From Eukaryota sp. TZLM1-RC (lineage: Eukaryota > Metamonada: BaSk clade), in assembly GCA_040285825.1 (NCBI GenBank), contig JAUPSS010000013.1, forward strand, positions 481,218 to 545,217: DNA of 64,000 nucleotides. The letters are read 5' to 3'. Shown here in pieces: positions 1 to 9,312 of the stretch; the stretch's first letter is position 1; each line of letters opens with the position of its first letter. The notes under the pieces are model-generated. The model searched no databases and was not told the DNA's origin. It saw only the letters and a program-made list of their open reading frames with translations. A program made the position numbers and the translations under genes.

Positions 1-60
1 GTTCCCAAGTACTTGAGTTTAATGATGTCCAAACTTTATAAGGATTCATCAAGAGTTGGC

Positions 61-115
61 GTGGAGAATTTAGTTTCTTATGTGTTTTAGTTTGTTTTGT
101 TTTTATTTGATTCTT
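61..115 (+). repeat. 55-nt dispersed repeat (LINE 3' tail)
   Basis: These 55 bases are a perfect reverse-complement match to 35703-35757, which lies just downstream of a LINE C-terminal relic read on the minus strand. The shared block is therefore probably a 3' UTR tail. The flanks on both sides differ. The rest of 1-511 shows no supported gene. Confidence 0.75.
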
Positions 116-512
116 CGTAGAAAATAGTAAAAACTCAAAAAGTATACAATAAATATAATAAAATTGTATTAAAACAAAATTGATAAATCAACCCAACTTA
201 TTGACGTCCCTATATGCTACTTTAAGGTAACTCTAGAGACCACTTTCACGTGAATGATTACATTTACAGGAAAAGGGTATCTCCATAAGCATTGCGAAGA
301 AATCTGACATGAAAATGAACTGACGGTTTTGCATCAATGAAGTGCGAAAGTATCTGTGCATTGATATGTGTTCTAAGCCTGGGTTTTGGTGTGCTTCCCA
401 TTATGGATTTGAAGACCTTTTCTGTAATGGAGACTTTAACCCTCTTATTTTACATGTGGGTTTTGCCTCCTGGATCATCATAGCAAAGATGCTTAACAAC
501 GGTTCTGTGTAG

Positions 513-988
513 TGGAAGCCAATCCTAGTGGCAGCAATTTCAATGTTTGGAATCTTTTTGGAACTTGTTGTTCACCAAAGTTGGAACTTTCCACCAAAGT
601 CGATCATATTGTGTTTTTTACTGTAGGTCTGCTTCAGTTGATTGTTTTAACTTGTTTTGCGGTTCTGGTGTGCCTTCTTCTACCCTATATGGCCCTCCCA
701 GTTGTCCTTTCAGTGATTGGTCTGTTTATGACAACAGTATTGGCAGAAGTTTGGTATGGCCAACCAAATCACCAAATCAATGAACATGTCAAATTCTATG
801 AAGAACTCGATCACAAATTGGATCGATTAATCGAAGCCATTAACGGTAGGCCCCCAAAGCCGTCATTTGAAACAGAGGAACAATCATTTATCGAGCCACT
901 CTCTGACCTCTTGGCTCGTCATAATCGAACAGTTCAAGACTTTGTAACAGTGTTTTCTCATTATACTAACAGTAGTTTCTATTGTTAA
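513..988 (+). CDS. Small two-TM membrane protein, 5' end missing
   Basis: I do not recognise this protein. The open frame has no ATG before its hydrophobic part: a stop lies at 494-496, the first usable codon is GTG at 512, and the first Met is inside the second membrane segment. The start may therefore come from an upstream exon (a TAG at 510-512 could be a splice acceptor), or this is a fragment. Visible features are a short Cys-containing N-terminus, two adjacent hydrophobic segments (about residues 33-54 and 57-78), then a charged tail that may be helical and contains FYEELDHKLDRLIEAI. It ends at TAA. The last 60 or so codons lie inside the left arm of a large inverted repeat, so the present stop may be a product of that rearrangement. 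Confidence 0.45.
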
Positions 989-1182
989 CTATTACTAACT
1001 ACTGTTAGTATAATGAGAAAACACTGTTACAAAGTCTTGAACTGTTCGATTATGACGAGCCAAGAGGTCAGAGAGTGGCTCGATAAATGATGGTTCCTCT
1101 GTTTCAAATGACGGCTTTGGGGGCCTACCGTTGATGGCTTCGATTAATCGATCCAATTTGTGATCGAGTTCTTCATAGAATT
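792..1182. repeat. 185-bp inverted duplication with 21-nt spacer
   Basis: Bases 792-976 and 998-1182 are reverse complements with only about two mismatches seen by eye, separated by 977-997. The left arm is the 3' coding half of the two-TM gene, so the right arm encodes the same peptide on the minus strand with one Q to P change. Transcription through it would give a hairpin of about 185 bp. The near identity implies recent origin or gene conversion between the arms. Confidence 0.9.
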
Positions 1183-1382
1183 CTAAACAAGATAAACACC
1201 TTCTGAAACTTACCCCAATTCGCAACTTTTACCATCAAGAAATGGAGTCTTCACGGTTTCGTCCAAAATATCTTTTGACAGAACTGACTGTGCCTCGAAT
1301 TCTGAATGAGTTATTATGAATTTAGGAGAAAGTGAAACTTGAAGTTGATTTATTTCTTGTTTTTGACTTAGAAAAACATATG

Positions 1383-1639
1383 CAGGGGCAATGAAAAAGC
1401 AAAAACGATGTTATTACCCTTTCAATATGGAATTAATACCACTGATGAAGTCTCTTCAGCGTTATTTGCTACAGATGTATTATTTCGCCAAAATGAATCC
1501 AATGTATGTCATTGGATTTTAGTAATGCATTCAATTCACTCAGTCGTTGCAGTATTCACGGTGCTTTGTTGCAATATAAGCCGGACTTCATGCCGTATTT
1601 CCAATCAACATAGAGCACAAATATAATATATAATATAAT
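1383..1639 (+). mobile_element. Family-B LINE, 5' piece split by family-A insertion
   Basis: This piece matches the reverse transcriptase of the family-B copy at 30,640-30,870 (FQYGINTTD, then FATDVLFRQNESNVC), with frameshifts after the latter block. The same element resumes at 4583. Between the halves lies a family-A element flanked by an 18-bp target-site duplication. Confidence 0.85.
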
Positions 1640-1657
1640 ATATAGCAATTCTAATTT

Positions 1658-4564
1658 GCTGAAAATAATGTTTCTGACGATCAACAGTTAAATGCTTCTA
1701 GTGTTCCCTCTTCTTCCCCTTCTGAAAACAGTAATTTTTGTTGTCCATTTTGCAAAAAAGATGTTGCAGATTCACGAAATGATCGAAAACTTCTGTTTTG
1801 TACGAATTGTAAAGCCGTTGATACCGTAAGACCCCCGATCCGGATCCCAGTAGAAATAAGTCCCGCCAGCACAATCCCCTTCTCAATGGAAATGAGAAAT
1901 TTTTCTTCTGAATTGAAAAATAATAAGTGGAATATTTCATCCTTCTGGAAATATTTTGCTAGAAAAACAAAAATTGTTTTAAGAAAAAATTTGGAAACAG
2001 AAAAATTGTAAAATCAAAAATTTGCCGAAAATTGTGCTTACGTGGTCGTTATGGTGCCGCAAAGCAGTCTTTGTTTTCCTCTTCTTTGGCTGATGCAAAC
2101 TCTGATACCCTTGAAAAACTTCAAAAGTTGCATCCTCAAGAAAATTTCAAGTGCAGCAAGCCTGATGTGTGTCCTTTTTGGATTGAAAATCCTATTACTG
2201 CAATTGAAGTTCTTAAAGCTATTCAAAAATTACCTAAGGGGAAAGCAGCAGGCCCAACTGGAATTTCTTTCGATCTCTTAAAAATAGCGTGTTCCAGTGC
2301 TCCCTAAATTGCTGATGATCTAGCCCACTATTTTCAACAATTAATTGTTTTGAAAATTAATCCTCCATTTGAATTACTCGCAGCACGTCTGATTGCTTTA
2401 GTAAAGCCTGGAAACGGAATAAAACCTGATGGAATACGCCCAATTGCTGTTGGTGAATCTCTTTCTCGTCTGCTGGCATCAATTGTCTTCGATCGTGTCA
2501 AAGACAAAGCTTCTACATTTTTGAATCCTCATCAATTTGGAATCAAAACAATTGATGGTGCTTCTGTTGCTGCTATTGCCTCTGATACCTTTTTTAATGC
2601 AGAGGAAAATAATTTTATTTTTAATCTCGACTTTAAAAATGCTTTTAATTCTGTAAAGCGAGAAGCAATTTTTGAAGTTATTAAATCTGATTTTCCTGAG
2701 CTATTGAGTTTTTTCTACCATTTTTATGGTAAAGAATCAGATTTAATTTTTAATTCATTTGCTCTTAAATCATCTTCTGGAGTGAAGCAGGGAGATCCTT
2801 TAGGCCCATTATTGTTTTGTTTAGCTATTCACAAAACTTTAAATATCATTAAGCAAAAATACCCTTCTATAAAAATAGTTGCTTATATGGATGATATATC
2901 CTTGATTGGTTCATTTGATTTACTAGAATTGGTTGCTCAAGAAATTGCCGATTCATATGAAAATATTGGGCTTCATCTTAATGCCAGCAAATGCCTTCTG
3001 ATTGGCTCTTCTGCTCAAGACCTCGTGATAAACGATTCTATTGTCCCTTTTACTAATTATAGTAGTGATGCTTTTAACTTCCTTGGTTGTTGGTTAGGAA
3101 ATGTGCCTCAAATTCAGAATAAATTGCAAGTTATTTTGGAAAAAATGAAAATTGAACATGATTCAATTTCTTCTTTAGATATAGAAAAGCATATTAAATT
3201 TTTCATGCTTAAAATTTGCTACACTGGGAGAATAACCCACATTTTGAGATCTTGTGCTCCTTCCATAGCATTAGATTTTTGTCGTTCTTTTAATTCATTG
3301 AGAACAGAATTTTTTGCTGATTTATTGGATGTAGAACCAGGAATCTTGAAAAACCATTTATTTTCTTCAGCAAATTTGGGGGGTATTGGATTTACTAAAT
3401 CTTCAATTTTGTGTCAATCAGCATTCTTGGGTGGTGGCAAAAATTTTATTTATGAATTTTCTCGTAGATTTCCTGATGATTATCATCTGTTAGTCCCCAA
3501 TTGTAGTCCCTATTTGTATGAGTTATCTTGTGAACTTGAAAAATTACCACCACAAATTTGGACCAAATGTTTTCCTCAATCAATTCAAGAAATTCCAAAC
3601 CGATCTCTATTTAATTTTCAGTTTTGCTGTAAAAAGCTTCAACAAGAATTGTCAAAGATTTTTGAAAGCTTGGATTTTGATGTTAGACTTGGCTTGGCCA
3701 AGAAACAGAATCCCGCTTTTGCAAATCTTTTACAAGATATGTGTGACAGTACTTCTTCTGCCTTAGTAACAACAATTCCACAAGTTTATGGTACTCTCTT
3801 ATCCGATTCTGCTTGGACTCTGAATATGAGATTTCGTTCCTTTATCTGGTCTGATAATTTACCTCATAATTTAATTTGTAAATGTTCTCGAGAAATTACA
3901 ACTACTCATTTGTTAAATTGTAAACATTTTATCACTTTTAGAAGCAAGGTTCATGATGCTGTAAGAGACCAGTTATATTGTATGTGTAAATCTCATAGAA
4001 TTGAATCCTTCTTGGAACCTCTGTTGTCAAATCTGTTTGATGCTGAAAATGATTTTCATAAGAATAATAGAGGTGATGTCATATTACCTGGATTAGATGG
4101 AAGCTTCATTTTATTGGATGTAATGTCTGTTGATCCTTGTAATGCCTCAAATGAAAGGCTTGTTAATTCTGAAATTCATAATTCCCTTTCAAATGCTGAA
4201 AATTTTAAATTCAAAAAATACAATGACCCGTTGTCCGAACTGGCCAGTCTACAGCATGCAAAATACAATTTGTATCCATTTGTATTTTCCTTTTTCTGGT
4301 TCACTTGCACCAACTGCTTTACGTTTTTTGGATGATTTTGAAATGATTGTAAAGAGAAGAACTGGCAGAAAGTTCAACAGATTGTTTTGGCAAAATAGAA
4401 TTGTGTTTTCTATTTTTAAGGGGATGTTGAAGATGGTTTCTGATGCTTTGCTTTCTCTTGGATCTCACTATGAGAGAGTTGCATCTAGTGTTTTTGTTTT
4501 GGGAGAGATGGATTTTTTAGATGTTGATTTATAGGTTTAGAATAAAATTAAATTTAAAAAAAAC
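1658..4564 (+). mobile_element. Family-A non-LTR retrotransposon, 5'-truncated
   Basis: The element is bounded by an 18-bp target-site duplication, ATATAGCAATTCTAATTT, at 1640-1657 and 4565-4582. It sits inside a family-B element. Compared with the complete copy at 46943-52097 it lacks the first part of the ORF (N-terminal region and CCHC knuckle). It ends with a TAG at 4532-4534, a short 3' UTR and an A-rich tail. No LTRs are present, and target-primed insertion is inferred from the truncation plus the duplication. Confidence 0.92.
1690..4534 (+). pseudogene. Family-A RT/endonuclease ORF, disrupted
   Basis: The polyprotein reads in order: a zinc motif of two CxxC pairs (about 1735-1815); reverse transcriptase with GVKQGDPLGPLLFCLAIH and the catalytic box AYMDD (about 2180-3100); a thumb region; a C-terminal CKC-X7-H-X4-C zinc finger (about 3875-3930); and a restriction-like endonuclease signature, RGD-X13-D (about 4070-4120), followed by KFKKY. 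This order is known from R2-type LINEs. Breaks seen against the minus-strand copy are an extra T near 1990, GAA changed to TAA at 2305-2307, and a frameshift near 4285-4295. The long open stretch 2350-4335 holds most of the RT and endonuclease. It is not functional as it stands. Confidence 0.9.
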
Positions 4565-4582
4565 ATATAGCAATTCTAATTT

Positions 4583-4830
4583 ACATTTTGGTAATTGAAT
4601 TTTGAGTTCATCAAGTTGTGTAAAGCAAGGATTTCGTTAGGACCTCTTTTGTTTTGTTTGTCCATTCATCCTATTTTATTACAAATTCAAGAAATGTTTC
4701 CTTCACTAATAATGATTGCCTTTATGGATAATGTTGTTCTTATAGGTGATCCAAATATTGTGAAAATAGCAACTATATGTTTTGAAGAAATATTTACCAA
4801 AGTTGGCCTCTGACTGAATTTACTGAGATA
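4583..4830 (+). mobile_element. Family-B LINE, 3' piece of the split copy
   Basis: It continues the element interrupted at 1640. Protein similarity to 30,880-31,120 includes LGPLLFCLSIHPILLQIQEM. The catalytic YMDD is decayed to FMDN and a frameshift removes GDP, so this copy is dead. Similarity ends close to 4830. Confidence 0.85.
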
Positions 4831-5030
4831 TGATTGACATTACTAAGCAGCCATCTGAGATGCTCCAAGAGCGTTTTAAAGACGACAGCAAGCTTTTCAT
4901 CACATACGAATGTTTGAACCAGCAACATCATCCAATAAGAAATGTGAGGATTTTATCTCAAGAACAACTATCGAAACCTCCAGAAAAGAAATCACAATCT
5001 TTCAATTTTCATTACAAAATGTCTTTTTAG
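4830..5030 (+). CDS. 66-codon ORF, doubtful
   Basis: A short ATG-started frame rich in Lys, Gln and Ser follows directly on the LINE relic. I recognise no family, and no start or splice signal argues strongly for it. It could be an exon fragment or chance. Confidence 0.15.
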   Translation: MIDITKQPSEMLQERFKDDSKLFITYECLNQQHHPIRNVRILSQEQLSKPPEKKSQSFNFHYKMSF

Positions 5031-5081
5031 AAAAAAACATTTATTTTCCACGTAAACTAAAATATCTATTGATCATGCACA

Positions 5082-5156
5082 CTTAATTAAATTAATTCAT
5101 AACTAATGGGACGAATTTCATTGAAGCAAGATTTCCTCTACAAAATCTTGATACAA
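5082..5156 (-). mobile_element. Family-B LINE 3' tip
   Basis: About 75 nt match the last codons (ending EEILV) and the 3' UTR of family B on the minus strand. A second isolated copy of the terminal GCACACTTAATTAAATT motif lies near 5280. Sequence between 5156 and 5330 holds nothing else I can support. Confidence 0.7.
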
Positions 5157-5381
5157 AACAGAACAAAATAATACGCATAAGATACGAAATTTTCCACACC
5201 AACTCCTGAAGAATCCTTGAAAAGATTAGACATCGTTAAATTGTGTGTTTTTTGTTATATTTTATATTTATTGAATTTGCACACTTAATTAAATTAACTC
5301 AATTCTCATGTTGAATTTTTCTATTTCTGAATGCGAAAAACTTTGTGTGAAAAACGTTTTCCTACATATAAGACCTCCACA

Positions 5382-5843
5382 ATGTCTTCTGTAAAGGTTT
5401 ATTTATACGACATATCTATGGGAATGGCGAAGACCATGTCCCCAATGCTTCTTGGACCTCAAAATGCTTTGGATTACATACCACACACTTCTGTGGTTGT
5501 TTTTGGAATGGAGTATTTCTTCGGTATGGGTGTACAACGTTGCATTCCTGGTCAATCTGGACATGGGCAGCCCATGAAAGTGTTGGATTATGGACACACA
5601 GAGGTACCTAGCGAACTATTCGAAGAGTGGTTGACTACTGCTGCAGCTAAATACAACACTACATCTTATCACCTATTAGACCTGAATTGTAACAACTTTA
5701 CTAATGATGCTATTGAGTTTTTGAGTGGAAGTACTCTGCCTGCGGAGATAGTGACTCTGCCTCAGCAAGTTATGTCTACGCCGTTAGGACAAATGATTAA
5801 ACCCTTTATAGAACAGTTCTTTGCTGCTTCAAACAATGTGTAA
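5382..5843 (+). CDS. DeSI/PPPDE-family isopeptidase
   Basis: This is a 153-residue protein of the PPPDE (DeSI) family, papain-fold cysteine peptidases known for desumoylating or deubiquitinating isopeptidase activity. Visible family blocks are VYLYDISMGMA at the N-terminus, HTSVVVFGMEYFFGMGVQ with the catalytic His, and LNCNNFTND with the catalytic Cys, followed by LPQQVMSTPLG. Both catalytic residues are present and the length fits a single-domain DeSI-1-like enzyme. I chose the ATG at 5382 because it opens directly on the domain; an in-frame ATG at 5331 would add 17 unmatched residues. It has no intron and ends at TAA. Nucleo-cytoplasmic location is inferred from the family. Confidence 0.93.
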   Translation: MSSVKVYLYDISMGMAKTMSPMLLGPQNALDYIPHTSVVVFGMEYFFGMGVQRCIPGQSGHGQPMKVLDYGHTEVPSELFEEWLTTAAAKYNTTSYHLLDLNCNNFTNDAIEFLSGSTLPAEIVTLPQQVMSTPLGQMIKPFIEQFFAASNNV

Positions 5844-6301
5844 ATGCTTTTTTTGTTTTTTGATTTTACTGATACACACACAGTACGTCATATACGAAAT
5901 ATCCTTTGTAGAAATTGTTGTAATAATTCGAAACTAGAATTACTATTTGTCCCTAGTTAATGATTTGAGTGAATCCTAAATATAGCACGAAATTATGCTC
6001 ATGGACCTCTTCAAAAATGCCATAGATTGCTTAAATACTACATGAAGAGACATAAGAGATGAAGAGACTTGAGGTCTTTCTATGTTGCCCTCGAATTTAA
6101 TTTACAACAAACCATAGAGTACCCCAGATTTTTTATCAAATTACAGAAGCAATGGCGAAAAACACGCAAATCATGATTGTGTAGAGGAAACCACTCACTG
6201 AATTTAGTCCCATTGGTTCTGTTTTTCATTAAATGTTGAAATTCATTAAAATCATTTTTCAAATAGCTTAACCATCCTCTTCTCAATCATTAACAGTCAG
6301 T
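5844..6301. other. Intergenic, no gene supported
   Basis: AT-rich sequence between the DeSI-like and Vta1 genes. A 68-codon minus-strand frame (6080-6286) has no recognisable features. A pyrimidine-rich stretch lies just before the Vta1 ATG. Confidence 0.6.
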
Positions 6302-7084
6302 ATGGAACTACCACCAGCAATTAGTTCACTACGTCCATTCACTATTCGTGCAGCTCAATTCTCTGAAACTGAACCCCTTATGTCATATTACATCAAAATG
6401 TATGTAGTCGAACAAGCCATGAAGAAATCTTCACAATCTGGTGTCAAACCGTTCGTTGTTTCTTTGTTAGATGTACTGGAAAAAGAAAAATCTACTCTAC
6501 CGGTTAGCGAAACCGATGGTCTTTCTCACTGCACTGCTGTCATGCTTTCTCTGCTTAAGAAAGCCATGGACGAGGAGAGTGAAGGTACTGCTTCTCAATC
6601 AACTGCTGCAACTTATGATGTATGTAGAATCATTATTGAAAGCTGTGGTCAATTCGGTGAACTCTCTTCAGATCTCCAACAAAAAAGAAAGTTTTGCCTA
6701 TCTCGTATACGGGAAATTCTCAAGAATCCCAATCCTAACCCTAACCCTAACCCCAAACCCAACACTGAAGAGATGGATGCCGTTGAACAGGAATTAGAGG
6801 AGGAGTTAGCCAGAGAACAAGAAGAAATGTCGACTGAAGGAATGAAGGTAAAGGAGAAGCAAGAAGTCGAAAATGATCCTGAGGAGCCAAAATTGACCAC
6901 GGAAGACCAATCAAATCACGATCAATCACTAGCTCAAACAGAAGTTATTGAAGAGGAAGTTGATTTTGAGAGTTTGCAACAGGCTGAAAAGTATATTAAA
7001 TGGAGCCTAAGTAGCATTCAGTTAGACAAAGTACAAGAAACGATATTGCATTTGGAAAAGGCTTTAAAAATGTTGAAAAAATAA
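6302..7084 (+). CDS. VTA1: Vta1/LIP5-like ESCRT cofactor
   Basis: This 260-residue protein matches Vta1 (LIP5), the activator of the Vps4 AAA ATPase that disassembles ESCRT-III on endosomes. The N-terminal half (residues 1-145) looks like the tandem MIT-like helical domain, opening with PPAISSLRPFTIRAAQFSETEP and containing YYIKMYVVEQAM. An acidic, low-complexity linker follows (about 150-215) and starts with an Asn-Pro repeat encoded by telomere-like CCTAAC units. The C-terminal 40 residues (AEKYIKWSLSSIQLDKV, ending LEKALKMLKK) match the Vta1 C-terminal dimerisation domain that binds Vps4. The gene has one exon and ends TAA TAG, with a possible AATAAA shortly after. Cytosolic and endosomal role is from the family. 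Confidence 0.9.
   Translation: MELPPAISSLRPFTIRAAQFSETEPLMSYYIKMYVVEQAMKKSSQSGVKPFVVSLLDVLEKEKSTLPVSETDGLSHCTAVMLSLLKKAMDEESEGTASQSTAATYDVCRIIIESCGQFGELSSDLQQKRKFCLSRIREILKNPNPNPNPNPKPNTEEMDAVEQELEEELAREQEEMSTEGMKVKEKQEVENDPEEPKLTTEDQSNHDQSLAQTEVIEEEVDFESLQQAEKYIKWSLSSIQLDKVQETILHLEKALKMLKK
6734..6754 (+). repeat. Telomere-like (CCTAAC)n tract in VTA1 coding sequence
   Basis: About three and a half tandem CCTAAC hexamers encode an Asn-Pro run in the Vta1 linker. The same unit appears in reverse orientation inside the Cys-rich gene at 11657-11676. Confidence 0.75.
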
Positions 7085-7935
7085 TAGCTCTTTTATTAAA
7101 TAATTATGTGAATAAATCGGTGTACAGCGAAGGTTCTTATGCATATTATTTTATTTGTTTTTATTTGTTTTTATTTATTTGTAAATAATCGGGGTTATTT
7201 GTAAACTATAAGTATCATTAACTGTCGCAACATCATCAAAGCTTTACCATATAGAAACTAAGAACTTCAAATCCATTCACTTTTTTCTTCTAAATCGTTA
7301 TTTTGGATTTTTTTCAGTTTCACTACCCGCTGTTTCTTCGTTCAAATTCACAAAATAATTAAATGAATGAGAAAGATAAATAATTGAGGGAAAAAAATGA
7401 AAGACGTTGAGTTCTTGTAAGTTCAATCATCTCCAGAATCAAGCACTATGGTCCACCATGGAGGCCAAACAAATCGACTTTGAAGTGCAAAATCCTGGAT
7501 ATCACAACAACAACCAAAACAGTGAATTATGTACATGTATTGAAATGTGCAGTAAGAGGAGTTCTTCATCTGTTAGAGTTGTCAGAGAGATGAGATGAGG
7601 CGAATAGTGGTAGTAAGTAAGTATCAATCGAGGATGTAGCTTTAGGATAGTTACAGTGTTTGGCTTTAGAATGTTGATTCTTCCATGGACGAAAAGATGT
7701 CAATCCCATGCTACTTTTGGTAAATGAAAAGGAATAATGGTTAAGAGTGGCAAATATTTTCCACGCATGAGGAGAGATTGTTTTGTTTTACCGTATTTTT
7801 TGGTTTTTGGTTTTGCAACCAATGTATATTGCCAATGGATAACCAATCAACAAATAGCAATGACAATAATAAAATTAGGATTAAAATTAATAGCATAGAA
7901 ATGAATTAAGTTCTTCAAAGGCACACTCTTGAACA
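7085..7935. other. Intergenic, nothing supported
   Basis: AT-rich sequence with homopolymer runs. Short frames (for example 7407-7598) lack any recognisable motif. Confidence 0.5.
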
Positions 7936-7940
7936 CTACT

Positions 7941-8056
7941 GTGTTCCGAAAAATTATGGACTCATAAAATATGGCGAATTTCACAACACCATTGACAGTT
8001 CGCCATATTGTTTAGTCGACATATTTTATGAGTCCATAATTTTTCGGCACACGGAA
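7941..8056. repeat. Long palindrome / MITE-like hairpin element
   Basis: A 27-bp perfect inverted repeat (7946-7972 against 8021-8047) extends outward with mismatches to about 7941 and 8056. Inside it a 10-bp pair ATATGGCGAA/TTCGCCATAT (7970-7979, 7999-8008) makes a second, nested hairpin. No coding sequence is inside. A non-autonomous DNA transposon is possible, but I saw no clear target duplication. Confidence 0.7.
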
Positions 8057-8457
8057 TTCAATGATAAATTGAATCAGATGTGAACACCAACATGTTAGTG
8101 GTAACAGATCTCGGATAGTTGTTGTGACGTTTGCAATTAAGGCTGAAACATGATTGGAAATGCGAAAGAGCAATTCGTTTCAGGATTGACCAATTGGTCG
8201 CAAACAAATTCAAAATCATCTTTTTTTTGAAGAACCTGAATAGTTAGGACAACACAATTTGAGATGTTATGAGCTGTAAAGTTACAGTTGTTTGTTTCGA
8301 GCGCAGACGTTACACGTTGTCAACCGTAACTCCAATAACCTAGTTTCTCCAGCTTAGTCAATTCTGTAGCTAGTTTTGCATTTAGTCGGTCTTTTTGTTT
8401 ATATATAAATAATATATAATCAAATATAATTAAATATAGTAGAAATAACTCAATAAC

Positions 8458-8752
8458 TTGAATTCCAACTCACATACTCAATACCTTCTTTGTCCTTTTG
8501 CTTTTTCTATATTTAGAACCTTGGGTAAAACTGCGTTATCTTTTTTGGACGATTTCTCAGCTATTGTCAAAAATAGAACTGGAACAATATTAGACCGAAC
8601 CTTTTGGAAAAACAGAATTGTATTTTCTTTTTTTAGGATTGTATAGTCTTGTTACTAGCTCATTGTTATCACTAGGAAAATTTTATGAAGAAAAAGATGT
8701 AGGTAAGTTTTCAATAGTAGATGTGGAGTATGAGGAGATTGATTGTTAGTTT
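8458..8752 (+). pseudogene. C-terminal relic of a fourth LINE family (D)
   Basis: The fragment reads CPFAFSIFRTLGKTALSFLDDF, then FWKNRIVFSFF, then after a frameshift near 8640 SSLLSLGKFYEE, and ends at TAG. The same succession closes family A (FVFSFFGSLAPTALRFLDDF and FWQNRIVFSIF), but the residues differ, so this is a related family. The upstream ORF is absent (5'-truncated). The interval 8753-9303 holds no supported gene. Confidence 0.75.
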
Positions 8753-9312
8753 TTAATAATTTCTTTTGAATCAAATATGTATCAAAAAACAAAAAAAATT
8801 GGTTATTGTCTAATGATAAACCAAAGCTACTCTTTGCCACAAGAATACAAAGAGAAGTAAAGGCCTCAAATCCTTTACCATTCAGATAAACCCAATTAGT
8901 CAAGCTGACATCAAACACTAGTTGCAAATAAAACAGTTGCCTCACAGTATTGATGAGATACTGCAACGAGATAACAGTATAAATCATCTCAGATTTTTGG
9001 TAGGTTTGGAAATATCTGTGTTGATAATGAACACATTTGGTCAGTTTGGTTTTTGATTCCACCCTGTGCAGGGAGTCGCACTCCCGTAGCACTTGTATAG
9101 TCAAAGGCACGTCTTTTTACGGTGATACACAGATGTGTGTTGTACGAGTTTGTGATTGTGGAAAAATTAAGTGGCAGTTGAAGTAAATCTAATGTGAAAT
9201 CATGTTACGTTGAAAGGTGGAGAAGAAGATTATGTAAGATAAGAAGTCTGTACCCAGAAAACTTTGTGTTTATTGTATGAAAGTGTAACACAAATGTTTA
9301 TAATAAAGTAAT

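Noticed and set aside
8655-9110. 151-codon minus-strand ORF
   Set aside because: Overlaps a plus-strand LINE tail, has no recognisable motif and an irregular composition.
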